Origin: Trichomonas tenax
Taxonomy: Eukaryota; Parabasalia; Trichomonadida; Trichomonadidae
Length of the DNA stretch: 64,000 nucleotides
Direction: 5' to 3'
Assembly (NCBI GenBank): GCA_023091735.1
Contig: JALKBU010000045.1
Location: 46,903 to 110,902 of the forward strand
Positions 50,804 to 60,417 of the stretch are shown one piece after another. Position 1 is the first letter of the stretch. Every line of letters starts with the position of its first letter. The notes beneath the pieces are model-generated. The model was not told the DNA's origin. It did no database searches and saw only the letters and a program-made list of their open reading frames with translations. The position numbers and the translations under genes were made by a program.

Positions 50804-52324
50804 TTACTTAAGTTTGATGAGAGGGAAAGCATATGAAACTAAAAACAGGCCAGAAGCAAATGAAGCAAACATTGCAACTGAATAAACCACAGAGATGAGT
50901 CCTAAGACGAGTGGAATCATATTAATAATCGATAAGAATGACTTATAAGCGCCATTCAAATAAATCAATGCTATTGCAATGATGAGAACTAATATTGTGA
51001 TATAGTTTGCTTCAGAGCCTGTGAAAGACAACCATGATTCATACTCTGATTCAACAGCGATTGCTGTCTTCTTTATTGCAGGAATTGTAATTGCACTAAT
51101 CATAACTAATAGAGAAGGAACCATTAATGGATAGTTTGGACGATAGTTGTTATATGATGAAGATATAATGTCATTAATAGCAGGGAACATTAAAACAGCT
51201 GCAATTGTGCACATTAAATACGTCCAAAGGGTCCAAACACTTGATGATTTCATTCTTTCTTTAGGAATTGCTGGTTGTTTTACTTGTTCTGAACGCTTCA
51301 TTCTCAGATATAACCAAAGAACATGATGAACAATGATTAGCGCTGAAACGAAGAAGAAAACGTCTCCTAAAACAGTGAAAGGAACATGAGGACCTCTGAA
51401 TGCATCCAAGATAATATTAAACAATGAAAGAACACGATGAGGGAAGATTAATAACAAATAAACAAAGATCGCTGGAGAATAAATTTCAGCATGAGAAACC
51501 ATGTCACCAAAACATCTTCCGACGTATGAAATGAATCCTGATGTCGAAATTATAGAAAACAATAATGAATTGTATATCAAAGTGTTTGATATCTCATTAT
51601 CACCAATGAAAGATGAAATGCAAAGAATAAATGTTAAAATAAACAAACCAGTTTGACCAAAGAATGTCAAATTGGAATAATATCTGATTTTGCCCCATAC
51701 TGTGCCAATATCATAACTCTCGAGATTTGTAAATTTCTTGCTATAATAAACAACCATAAGAATGGAAATAGCCAATAACATAACTGATATTGTATATAGC
51801 AATGATGGCAACATGTTCGTTTGTGGTTCAGATTGAGATTCTGGTAAAATTGTCAACGAGAATGATATGTTTAAGTGTGAATTTTGAGTTATCTCTTGTA
51901 GCTCACTTGGAATAACTTGAAATTGATCACTGTTTTTGGAATATCTAATTTGAAAATGCGTAAAAACACGAATAATGTCCCCTTCCTTTGCGAAAATAGG
52001 AGATAGAGACATCACATGATTATGGTAGAATGTCAAAAATGAATTTAGCTTCAATACCGAATTAAATTTTTTGTATTGAACTTGATCAACGTATATATGG
52101 CAGTGGTCATAATACATTGTTCCATTTTCGAACGTTTCATTGAACTTTAGAGGAATTTTACGCTCTGTAAAAGAATATTGAATATCAAATTTAACGTATG
52201 GGCATATATGGAAGCCAGGAAGCTGTCCACTCATATATGGGTTCGTTGGGGTGTTAATGGCACCAAAATAAAAGGAAGAATTTTCATCCTGCGCCGATTT
52301 TATAAATCCCAATAATAGAAACAT
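50804..52324 (-). CDS. Nine-pass membrane protein, probably a divergent TM9/nonaspanin (EMP70 family)
   Basis: The 506-residue frame starts with a short hydrophobic signal (MFLLLGFI). A luminal domain of about 160 residues follows, with an NTPTNPYMSGQLPGFHICP segment. I count nine hydrophobic segments after that, from LLYTISVMLLAISILMVVYY to MIPLVLGLISVVYSVAMFA. The segment AFRGPHVPFTVLGDVFFFVS followed by a basic loop ending KQPAIPKERM resembles the nonaspanin stretch that ends in PxxTNxIPRxIP. Nine membrane passes after a luminal domain is the nonaspanin layout; these proteins work in Golgi/endosomal sorting and adhesion. The similarity is weak, so another nine-TM family is possible. Confidence 0.55.
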   Translation of the reverse strand: MFLLLGFIKSAQDENSSFYFGAINTPTNPYMSGQLPGFHICPYVKFDIQYSFTERKIPLKFNETFENGTMYYDHCHIYVDQVQYKKFNSVLKLNSFLTFYHNHVMSLSPIFAKEGDIIRVFTHFQIRYSKNSDQFQVIPSELQEITQNSHLNISFSLTILPESQSEPQTNMLPSLLYTISVMLLAISILMVVYYSKKFTNLESYDIGTVWGKIRYYSNLTFFGQTGLFILTFILCISSFIGDNEISNTLIYNSLLFSIISTSGFISYVGRCFGDMVSHAEIYSPAIFVYLLLIFPHRVLSLFNIILDAFRGPHVPFTVLGDVFFFVSALIIVHHVLWLYLRMKRSEQVKQPAIPKERMKSSSVWTLWTYLMCTIAAVLMFPAINDIISSSYNNYRPNYPLMVPSLLVMISAITIPAIKKTAIAVESEYESWLSFTGSEANYITILVLIIAIALIYLNGAYKSFLSIINMIPLVLGLISVVYSVAMFASFASGLFLVSYAFPLIKLK

Positions 52325-52403
52325 TATTTTTGACTTTTTGACAAAGATGACAAATTATTATCCTTTATTTGGCAAATATAGATTTATAAAAAATCAAAAC
52401 AAA

Positions 52404-53882
52404 TTAATCTCTATCTGGAATAATAAGTTCTGGTGGAGGAGGAAGGTCTTCATCATCTTCACCTGTTCCAGAATCTTTGGATAATGAAGAAGCAACATCA
52501 TCAGGAACCAAGAAGGAGAACTGAACTCTGTTTCCTTTCTTGGGCTCTATTTGTACAGGAGCTTTGATAAATTGACGAAGAGTTTCTGCATCTGGGCCGA
52601 GCTTGATCAAGAGCATATCCTGCGTCATTGGTGTCAGGTTTGTAGGAACTGGTGGAGGAAGAGCATCCGGTGAAAATTCTGGAATTGCACTTGAAGCAAC
52701 TTGTGGCAAAGAATGTTGGAAATATTTTTTGTTCTGTGAGTTTGAGTTTGTATTTGTGCGAGATTGCAAACTATGCGACTTGAATGATGAAAAATTCTGC
52801 TTTGAGAGATATCTTGAGTTGAAGTTGTGTGTTCTGAGCATATTACTTGGATTTGAGGAATCTTCTGCTCTCTCAATTGATCCGAAGAAGTCTGGACAGA
52901 ATCTGTGCTGCGCTGCTTTGATCTCTGGTGTTGCGAATGGATCGTTGTTGTTTGTATACGAAATTGGTTGCTGGAAGAAATCTGAAGGAGTTTCCATAAC
53001 ATTCGTGTGATTGTTGCGCTTTATTAACGTGGAAGGATCAGCTCCATCTGTGATATTTCCGAGCTTTTCGAGAGATACAACGTTTAGTGGTGATTCTGCA
53101 GGGAATATATAAATAGATGTTTGCTTTTCAGGACCGAATGGATACGGCTCTGGATCTGGTAATGTTGGTAAATCCTGTCTAAGATCCTCAATAGATAAGA
53201 ACGTGGAATCATCGCGTACTCTTTTGATTTCAGATTGATAGTTTTTAAGTGTTTCATTGATAGATTCAACTTGATCAATTCTTTCTGATATCATATCAAT
53301 AAATTCGTTCGCATGTTGGTGAACAGTAAAAGTAAAACCTTCAAGAAATGACTTAAGAGATTCTAACATCGATTCTTCATCGAAATTATTTGTTGAAGCT
53401 GCATTAGTGCAGAATTGATCGAGAGCTTTCGCTCCTTGGTAGTGCATCATCTGATTCATCAATTGCAATTGTGTGAATTTATCTCTGAATCCGAAATAAT
53501 TATCAACAGCGTCCAAATTAATTTCGAAACGAGGCATAGAATTCTCATCAATCAACTCATCCTGACTCGGCATGTAGGGCATCGTCTGTTCATATGGACT
53601 TATTGGTGAATCTTCCTTAGCTATATCTCCCGTTGGCGGTGGAGGTAGTTGTATGGTGTCAATCTTTTTGAGTATATCATTTGGAACAGGATACATGGAG
53701 TTCATGCTCGGAAGAGCGAATGTCGATGGTTTCTTTTCTTCTTCGTGCTTTTTCGATGAGTAAATCGTGTTGTAACGCGAACGCATCTGCTTCAGATTAC
53801 TGTCTGACTGCAGTGAGTAAAAAGGAAGGTCGGAAGCATCTGAGCTGTCGATGCTGTCGATATTGGCACCTCCTTTCCTCAT
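52404..53882 (-). CDS. Proline-rich, largely disordered protein, possibly cytoskeletal
   Basis: The 492-residue frame starts MRKGGANIDSIDSSDASD. An N-terminal stretch with LPPPPTG leads into a predicted helical core (about 120-230). That core includes YQGAKALDQFCTNAAS and a following coiled-coil-like segment (VHQHANEFIDMISERIDQVE). The middle is Asn/Ser/Gln-rich and disordered. The end has PDALPPPVP, and the last residues are DEDLPPPPELIIPDRD. The combination of a helical core with polyproline tracts recalls Abi or SCAR subunits of the WAVE complex, but no diagnostic motif is present. Two CATGTAAA-type elements precede the start. I would call it hypothetical. Confidence 0.65.
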   Translation of the reverse strand: MRKGGANIDSIDSSDASDLPFYSLQSDSNLKQMRSRYNTIYSSKKHEEEKKPSTFALPSMNSMYPVPNDILKKIDTIQLPPPPTGDIAKEDSPISPYEQTMPYMPSQDELIDENSMPRFEINLDAVDNYFGFRDKFTQLQLMNQMMHYQGAKALDQFCTNAASTNNFDEESMLESLKSFLEGFTFTVHQHANEFIDMISERIDQVESINETLKNYQSEIKRVRDDSTFLSIEDLRQDLPTLPDPEPYPFGPEKQTSIYIFPAESPLNVVSLEKLGNITDGADPSTLIKRNNHTNVMETPSDFFQQPISYTNNNDPFATPEIKAAQHRFCPDFFGSIERAEDSSNPSNMLRTHNFNSRYLSKQNFSSFKSHSLQSRTNTNSNSQNKKYFQHSLPQVASSAIPEFSPDALPPPVPTNLTPMTQDMLLIKLGPDAETLRQFIKAPVQIEPKKGNRVQFSFLVPDDVASSLSKDSGTGEDDEDLPPPPELIIPDRD

Positions 53883-53920
53883 TTTTTTGTCAATTCTGAC
53901 AAAGATACTGACAAAAAAAA

Positions 53921-53959
53921 TTTACTTGTCATATTTCATACAATCAAATTTACATGTCA
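53921..53959 (-). promoter_or_regulatory. Two CATGTAAA-type elements upstream of the proline-rich protein gene
   Basis: TTTACTTGTCA at 53921-53931 and TTTACATGTCA at 53949-53959; on the sense strand they end 39 and 67 bp before the ATG at 53882. Confidence 0.5.
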
Positions 53960-54148
53960 GTTTTTTGTTTCTTCATAAAAATTCTCCAACAAAAGCAACA
54001 CAACATTGGTTTTATTTGATGCCATAAAAGCACCCACGCTCCCTCTTTCCAATTGTTTTGTTTTGAACTTATAAAATATGTAACTTTAGATGAATAGAGT
54101 TCAATGCTTTTAGTAGGGACTGGGACAAAATAGAACAACGTGCTTTTC

Positions 54149-54177
54149 TGACATGTAACGTATTTTTGACATGTAAA
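54149..54177 (+). promoter_or_regulatory. Two TGACATGTAA(A/C) elements without an evident gene
   Basis: Copies at 54149-54159 and 54167-54177 face right. The nearest open frame downstream starts at an ATG at 54261 and encodes 66 residues, but its second half lies in a repeated sequence (54369-54561), so I do not call it a gene. The promoter of a lost gene is one explanation. Confidence 0.35.
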
Positions 54178-54368
54178 GTCAGGATGTCAAAATAAAGGAA
54201 AGTGACGTGTTTGCGGGAAAAAATGGAAAAGTGTCAATAGGTTGAAATGGATTGAACTCAATGTTGGAAGCCAAAGAAGACTTCATTATGAGTAGTTGTG
54301 GCCTTATAGTGAAGGATGTTATTTGTGCTATCAGCATCCTGACGATAGCACATCATCCATTTCTCTTT

Positions 54369-54561
54369 GTTCATTGCAAGTTTTTGTTGCACTCCAAACC
54401 TAAGAAAACCAAGAAACTCGGTCGAAATTATCTCTTCTTGCATGGTAAATATGAATTATAAACGAATAATTTGAAGATAAAAATAAAAATTTAGTTAAAA
54501 ATGAATTTTACAAAGAATATAAGGATCGAATTGAGAATCTAAATAATATAAATCAATATAT
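54369..54561 (+). repeat. Repeat R1, left copy
   Basis: About 190 bp repeated almost identically, in the same orientation, at 63822-64000. The left copy has a 10-bp direct duplication (around AAACCTAAG) that the right copy lacks. The right copy runs to the window end, so its true length is unknown. Confidence 0.85.
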
Positions 54562-54787
54562 AAAATGAAATTAACATAAAAACATTATCTAATTCATGAT
54601 TCATAATTAATTATGATTTTAATGATATATTATTAATTATGAGAATAAGTAATAATATGAAAATAATCATGTAATGAAAAAGGTATCTGTGAAAAATAAA
54701 AAATAGAACAAAAAAATAGTAATTTTTTAATATCAAAAGTGAAAATGTAATGTGTATTAAAAATTGAATCAATAAGTGGGTTCTTGA

Positions 54788-54952
54788 TATGACCTGGCTT
54801 GACCACTCGAGGGCTTTAGAAGTCTCAGGCCGACCTCGCCATGCATCGAATCTGATGCTGAAGGTAGAGGCGGCTTCTGTAGGCTGAGTCCTTCTAGCTA
54901 GGGCTTGGCCTGGCCACTCGAGGGCTATGGAAGTTTCGGGCCAACCTCGCTC
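54788..54952. repeat. GC-rich island with a duplicated 45-50 bp unit
   Basis: Two copies of a unit containing CCACTCGAGGGCT, then AG(T)TTC/TC, then GGGCC/GGCCGACCTCGC lie at about 54791-54840 and 54907-54952. They are separated by 65 bp of similarly GC-rich sequence. The island is far more GC-rich than anything else in the window. Nature unknown. Confidence 0.6.
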
Positions 54953-55063
54953 AATGACATTCTCGCAACAATTTAAGCATGCATAAATATCGTTATTTTC
55001 TTACCAATTAGGTATATGCTCGTTGATGATAGAGTTGTGGCTCGTCAACAACACTAACCTGGA

Positions 55064-55207
55064 TGTATTGGTTAGACTACAAAGATGTTTATGACACTTT
55101 TTATAAAGGTAACAATTTGCCCGTGCAAAAAGTGACAGTTTATTCATAAAAGTGACTTTAAGGTTCACCCATCACTTTTTGATGTTCACTTTTGTCATAG
55201 ACTCTTT
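55064..55207 (+). repeat. Repeat R2, left copy (inverted relative to right copy)
   Basis: About 140 bp matching the reverse complement of 63628-63770 with roughly 85-90% identity by eye. The unit contains alternating AAAAGTGAC and GTCACTTTT words, so it is itself partly palindromic. Confidence 0.8.
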
Positions 55208-55326
55208 TTAGTAAAATTACCAACGTCACTTTTATTTTATGGTGTGTGGATTTTTTTTTCGTGGTATTCAAAATTTTATGTTTCAAACATTAGCTAATTA
55301 GCAGATAAAAACTGACATAATAATAA

Positions 55327-55827
55327 ATGCAAGAAAGCATCAAGAAGGCGTCTGTATTAATGATGGGCGATTCATGGTTGGAAAGACAACAATTATAAAT
55401 CTTAGTGCCAATATTAATGGAGCGATTCCAAAACAACGTCAGCAAGTTGTGTATCGAACAGAAACTTGCAATGGGCAGACTGTAAAGATAGCATACAACG
55501 ACATTCCAGGCAACATTGATTTTGCGAGTGTCTACATTTCGAGGAAAGGATATCTTTTGCTTAGTTTTCGCTCTGGATGATGAAATAACTTTCAACGAGC
55601 TACAAAAATGGTATGAACTTGGAAAAATGGGATTACCAAATGCATCATTCTTTGTAGTTGGAAATAAAGTTGATCTCCAAGACAATCGCAAAGTCTCAGA
55701 AGCACAAGGATCAGCATATGCTAGATCGATAGAAGCACATTACTTCGAGATTTCTGCCACACAGAACATTAACTTCGATACATTTCAAGAAGCAGTCATT
55801 GCGAAATGCATTGAACTTGCCAGATGA
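55327..55827 (+). pseudogene. Rab-like small GTPase pseudogene
   Basis: From the ATG at 55327 the frame reads KKASVLMMGDS, then a one-base loss puts the rest of the P-loop, MVGKTTIINLS, in the next frame. That frame carries DIPGN at the G3 position (normally DTAGQ). A second frame change near 55.55 kb leads to DEITFNELQKWYELGKMG, the G4 motif GNKVDL, EISAT at G5 and a stop at 55827. The product would lack a C-terminal prenylation cysteine. Two frameshifts, a non-canonical G3 and no CxC end make it a decayed copy of a Rab gene. An intact Rab lies at 61.6 kb. Confidence 0.75.
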
Positions 55828-56185
55828 AATTTTATAATGGCTGCAAACAACTGAAACATGTCTTCAACATTTTAATTTTCAAATTTTAAATATTCTAGGT
55901 ATTTTAGCAACTCCATTAGTGTGCAAATAACTTCATGCTCAAAAAATAATTGAAAATCTGTGATATGGAATCATGTGAATTTTGTAATTTTCGTTCCTTC
56001 TGATTGAAAAATGCAATAAAACAGTATGCTATGAGAATAGCACTGATAATTTTGATATGCTAATTTCTTGGTGCATATTCGAGATGTTGCTCCAATATTT
56101 GACAAATTCAAGCTTACGTTTTGACAGTGGCAAAAATAGTAAAAGGTGACGTTTGTAAAATGGACGTTTTTAAATTATAAAAAAA
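55828..56185. other. Intergenic region, no gene seen
   Basis: AT-rich; nothing specific beyond GTGACGTTTGTAAAA at about 56147, a weak relative of the CATGTAAA element, 25 bp before the HSBP1 start. Confidence 0.3.
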
Positions 56186-56386
56186 ATGTCAGCAGCCGAA
56201 GACCAGCTTCCAACACAGCCAGAGGATCTCGCAAACTTCATGGATCAGATCTTCTCACAGATGGAGTCCAAATTCACAGATATGGCCCAGCAAGTTCTGA
56301 AGCGCATAGATGAAATGTCCTCAAAGATCAACGAACTTGAAAGCTCCATCGACACACTCATGCAGCAGGCTGAGCAGGACAAATAA
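56186..56386 (+). CDS. HSBP1: Heat shock factor-binding protein 1 homologue
   Basis: The 66-residue product has the HSBP1 layout. A short acidic start (MSAAEDQLPTQPEDLANFMD) leads into a single coiled coil with QMESKFTDMAQQVLKRIDEM and SSKINELESSIDTLMQQA. The RIDEMSSKINELE segment is the family signature (RIDDMSSRIDDLE in animals). Length is slightly below the usual 70-80. Known homologues form trimeric coiled coils and bind the HSF1 trimerisation domain to damp the heat-shock response; they also act in WASH complex assembly. Whether HSF exists in this organism cannot be seen here. Confidence 0.88.
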   Translation: MSAAEDQLPTQPEDLANFMDQIFSQMESKFTDMAQQVLKRIDEMSSKINELESSIDTLMQQAEQDK

Positions 56387-56702
56387 ATACGTTCCGCATT
56401 TTTATTATTATATTAAAAAGCTTTGTATTCTGCATATATCTTATTTCTTTTTCAAAATCATAATATCATTCATCCAATCAAGATACAGAAATCTTAAACT
56501 AAATTCTACGAAAATTTAAGCTATTAAAATCGAAGTATTTTTTTCGAAATTTTCTAATATCACGTTTTTGATTAGTTTCAGCTTGTGATATTTCATAATT
56601 TTGAACATCTTTTGTATGTTTTAAAGAAACAAAATGAATTAATTTAAAATTTCACAATTTAATTCTAAAATTTAAATAAAAGTGTTTAAAATAAATAAAG
56701 AA
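56387..56702. other. Convergent intergenic region
   Basis: AT-rich gap between the 3' ends of the HSBP1 and DRC3 genes; the HSBP1 stop is embedded in TAAATAAATA, suitable for a trichomonad UAAA polyadenylation signal. Confidence 0.35.
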
Positions 56703-58349
56703 TTATTCTTGATCATAATCATCTCCGTCAGCAGACTTGATAGCTTCGATTGTGTTCTGGATATATTTAGTAATCTCAGCAACTCTCTTTCTGTTTCTTT
56801 CTAAGTCTGTTTGCTTGGCTGTGCTGATCATCTGTTCAATCCTCTGCTTATAAGCATTACCTATACCTTCTTCGCGCTTGTATATCTTTGTATTTCTGTG
56901 TTCATTTGATGCCTGAATTGTTGATGTCATTGCATCTTTATCGACAAGAATGGATCTAACTTCATCTGATACTTCTACAGCTTCACCTTGGTTAAATCTT
57001 TCCCAAAGCTTCATACAGATATCGTTGACCTTTTCATTGTATTCACTGTTCAAGTTACGAAGTGTACCGAAGAACAAAGCGATTTTTTCTGAAATTACAT
57101 TAATTCTTTCATCAAGTTCGAGTTCATAAGCTCTAATCATCTCAGCGACCATATCAACAAGTGCAAATTCGCTTGTGAGGAGCTCGTCTTCTGTCTTTGT
57201 GATTTCATCCATAATCTTTTGAGATTCATCTTCTTCAAGCTGTGCTTCTTCTTCATTCATTGTTTCTGCCTTAGAAGCCTCGATAAGGAAATCACGACGC
57301 TTCCTGTCGAGTCTCTTAACGACTTGGATCATCTGTTGTTGGTTTTCTTCTGTAACTTTCTTGTAAGCAGAATTAAATAATTCTTCTTCCATTTTAAGAG
57401 AATGAGCTTGTGCGATGATATCAGCAACGAAACCATTGGTTGCCTTTGTGATATCATCTGTGAACAAAGCTGTTGGTTCACCGAGTTCGCGAATTGTATT
57501 TAATTTCTGATAATCATTATCACCTTTGAATAATGACGTGTTGAGTTCGGATATTTTGATGAGGAAAGCGTCGCTGAGTGTCTTCTTTTGTGCTTCTTCT
57601 GCTCTAGCGCGATCTTTATATTGTTTATCTGTGTCTTCAGCCTGCTGAAGGGTATTGAGCTGATCTGAGAGACGCTCACGGGCATCCTGAATATCGTTCT
57701 TAGTTACACGCACGTAATCCAAGAAATGGAGGTTTTGCAAGTAAGCGAGAACCGTTAACTTGCAGATGTCTTTAGATGCGATCGGATTGCCGACGAGAGT
57801 GAGAATTCTGAGTGATTTGATTTTGTAGAGGTTTTGAACTTCACTAAGTTCAGAGATATTATTTCTTCCGAGAGAAAGAAAACGCAGCTTTGGAAGCTCC
57901 GGGAATTCATCCAATCTCGTGATCTTGTTCTTGAATAACGAGAGTTCTTCCAGATTAACTAAAGGCGTGAGGCCTTCGAAAGGATTAAATGGATGACCTT
58001 CGTCATCTATGTCGTTAATTTGGTTGAATGACAAATCGAGCTTAGTGAGTGATGTAAGGACAGCTAAATTTTCGATTTTAGTGATGCAATTATTTGCTAA
58101 ATACAATTCTTTAAGGCCAGTGTAACATTGGAGATTGTCAATCCTCCTGATATACATGAAGCATAAGCGCAGTACTTTAGTATCCGGCGGCGATAATGAC
58201 ATTGTCGATTTTCCTTCGTTTCCAGGCTTCTGTGAATCATCGAGCCTCTCTCTCTGGAGATCGGTCAAACCCTCGCGAATGCCGATCTGCAGAAGGGACT
58301 CTTTAATGACGCATGGCATCGGTTCGTGAAGTTCTTCTTCGTTCATCAT
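56703..58349 (-). CDS. DRC3: Dynein regulatory complex subunit 3 (LRRC48 type)
   Basis: The 548-residue product starts MMNEEELHEPMPCVIKESLL. Six leucine-rich repeats follow (about 60-200), of SDS22 type: LRLCFMYIRRIDNLQCYTG, LKELYLANNCITKIENL, LTKLDLSFNQINDID, LEELSLFKNKITRLDEF, LRFLSLGRNNISELSEV and LRILTLVGNPIA. An LRR cap with YLQNLHFLDYVRV follows, then a long coiled-coil C-terminal half. This is the arrangement and length of DRC3 (about 520 residues). DRC3 belongs to the nexin-dynein regulatory complex linking axonemal doublets and controls flagellar beating. An initiator-like TCACTCT lies just before the start. Confidence 0.88.
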   Translation of the reverse strand: MMNEEELHEPMPCVIKESLLQIGIREGLTDLQRERLDDSQKPGNEGKSTMSLSPPDTKVLRLCFMYIRRIDNLQCYTGLKELYLANNCITKIENLAVLTSLTKLDLSFNQINDIDDEGHPFNPFEGLTPLVNLEELSLFKNKITRLDEFPELPKLRFLSLGRNNISELSEVQNLYKIKSLRILTLVGNPIASKDICKLTVLAYLQNLHFLDYVRVTKNDIQDARERLSDQLNTLQQAEDTDKQYKDRARAEEAQKKTLSDAFLIKISELNTSLFKGDNDYQKLNTIRELGEPTALFTDDITKATNGFVADIIAQAHSLKMEEELFNSAYKKVTEENQQQMIQVVKRLDRKRRDFLIEASKAETMNEEEAQLEEDESQKIMDEITKTEDELLTSEFALVDMVAEMIRAYELELDERINVISEKIALFFGTLRNLNSEYNEKVNDICMKLWERFNQGEAVEVSDEVRSILVDKDAMTSTIQASNEHRNTKIYKREEGIGNAYKQRIEQMISTAKQTDLERNRKRVAEITKYIQNTIEAIKSADGDDYDQE

Positions 58350-58738
58350 TATTCAGAGTGAAAAAGAACGTTATTATTTTTCTTTCTTTTTCTTGCAGTT
58401 TTTTAACAAAAATAATCATGAAATTAGGCTTTGCATGTTGCATATATTCATATTATCAATTAAATTTTTAAAATTTTTCAAATCTTCATAATCTAATTAA
58501 ATTTATTTGTTTATTATAAACATCATCTATTATGAGTAAATAGTGAATCAAATTTGATTTTTAATTTTTGAAATAACCTTAAATCATGGAAGGATGTAAA
58601 GCAGCAAGATATGACTTTTAAAATAATGATGTATAGTTTGCATTTTGATATATAATGCATCAGTTGTGTCTGTAAATAATATATGAGTTCCGAAGATTTG
58701 CTATCATTTCATAGAGCAAAGCGGAAGTTTTATTATTG
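58350..58738. other. Intergenic region, no gene seen
   Basis: AT-rich; no coding sequence, RNA or repeat can be supported. Confidence 0.35.
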
Positions 58739-59755
58739 TTATTCAAAAGATCCCATCATGAAAATGGGAGTAGTAGCTTCGAAAAAAATCAACCCAAACA
58801 AATTGGAATAAAATCCAATATCAGAGATTAAAATTGTTCTCATTGGATACTCAGCATAACATTCATATGATGCGTAGTGAAATAACTTTAATGCTGCTAA
58901 ATTTTCATTGACTAATTTGAAACTAACAGTTCCTGAATTCGGACTCCCATTAAGATTTCCTAAATGGCAATTATCAATTATGATGATTCCTTCTGGTCTG
59001 GGATTAAATGCATTGTCGAAACCTGTATTATTATGAAAATAACAATTCGATAAAGTTGTATATAAATTCTTGCACCCAATTAATGCATAACTTGGAACAT
59101 TGACAAAAGAGTTATTTATATAGTTGCATTTTTGAATTGTGAAATTGAAAGGTGAAGTAGTTACAGAAAAATAAGCTGAATTAAAATGAAAATTTTGAGA
59201 GTTTCCAAAAAAATGTACAAAATGAAATTGATGAACTTGGATCAAATTCAGCAAATTGATGAAGATCAGCCACTCGTGATTTGGTGAATGACGTATTAAC
59301 ATACAACTGATTTACTATTCCATGAGTGAAGTATAAGTTTGAAAACCCAATGTAATTATTATTTCCTGAAAAGGATACAGAACTTCTAAGAATTTTATTT
59401 TGACTTCCACTTGAAACAATTATCAGACAATAAATCCCATTATTAGGAGTTGAAAACCCGTGGACACATATTCTGTTTTGGACGCATTGGCCTTGACTAT
59501 AGAAATAAACAAACCCTCCATTATCTATTTTTGAACATTCGGAGAGAAAACTATCTTAGAATAAGAAATTTGGAGAAATGGATGATGAGTTAAATGTTAT
59601 CGCACCATCAGATGTAAGTTTGATAAAGATTGAAAAATATATGAAATAATTTAAATGATTGACATCGATGTGTGATGATTTGAAAGCATCAATGTAAGCA
59701 TCAGCTGGAGGATAAAATTCGCGCCATTCACATTTTATGACAATTCGAGTTCTAA
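58739..59755 (-). pseudogene. Beta-helix surface-type protein, family B, broken
   Basis: Reading right to left, the frame begins near 59755 (RIVIKCEWREFYPPADAYID) and reaches KLTSDGAITFNSSS. An in-frame TAA interrupts at about 59560. It then continues FLSECSKIDNGGFVYFYSQG and QCVQNRICVHGF, and LYFTHGIVNQLY. A frameshift near 59.21 kb moves it to the frame ending at 58739 (NCYFHNNTGFDNAFNP, VSFKLVNENLAALKLF). The order of conserved features matches the gene at 4.2-5.2 kb. There is no signal peptide, stalk or membrane helix in what remains. A surface or secreted role is inferred from similarity to Pmp-like beta-helix proteins. Confidence 0.6.
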
Positions 59756-60417
59756 ACTAAAATTCGAATGTTTACGATGTAAATAATGTCGTGTTTTATT
59801 ATATGATTTGAAAAAATCTTTCTATAAAGCGCATTTATTCCTTTATGCATAAAAAGCGAATCTAGCCAACGATTTAACTGAAGATGGAATGAATAAATAT
59901 TGAATTCAAGTTCCCCAAAATGAATCTGTGTCAATATAAATCATAGTATTTGGGATAGAAACTGATGTTATTAATTCACAAACTTTGAAACATTTTTTCG
60001 ATGTATGTGTAACAGTATAAAATCTGTTATTATATACAGCAAAAGATGGGATCTTTACATGTCCCGAAATGGATCTTCCTGCAATTGGCGCATTTGGTTC
60101 AATAAGGGAGCTATTACCAATTCTGCATGTGTAGTCATCAATGGTTTCGAAATAGAATTCATTGTAACTAAATTGAAAAATTTAAATTCTCCATTTCTCG
60201 CGATTTATAGACTGCATTCAAATGTTTTAACCTTGTGGAACAAGATTTTTTGAAACTGTTGATCTGAACTATAATATGTATCATGCAGCTCGATGGAATT
60301 ATTGCTTCATTTGTGAAAATTGTTAAAACAAAGAGATTTAATTAACAATTAAAAAATCTATAAGAACAATAAACAAAATGAGAGATAAAATATATAATCT
60401 GGGCGAATAAGAAAGAG
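59756..60417. other. Region upstream of the family B pseudogene, no gene supported
   Basis: Short open frames occur on both strands (one of 82 codons at 60005-60253, plus strand), but none shows recognisable protein character. It may hold more remnants of the missing N-terminal part of the pseudogene. Confidence 0.3.
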
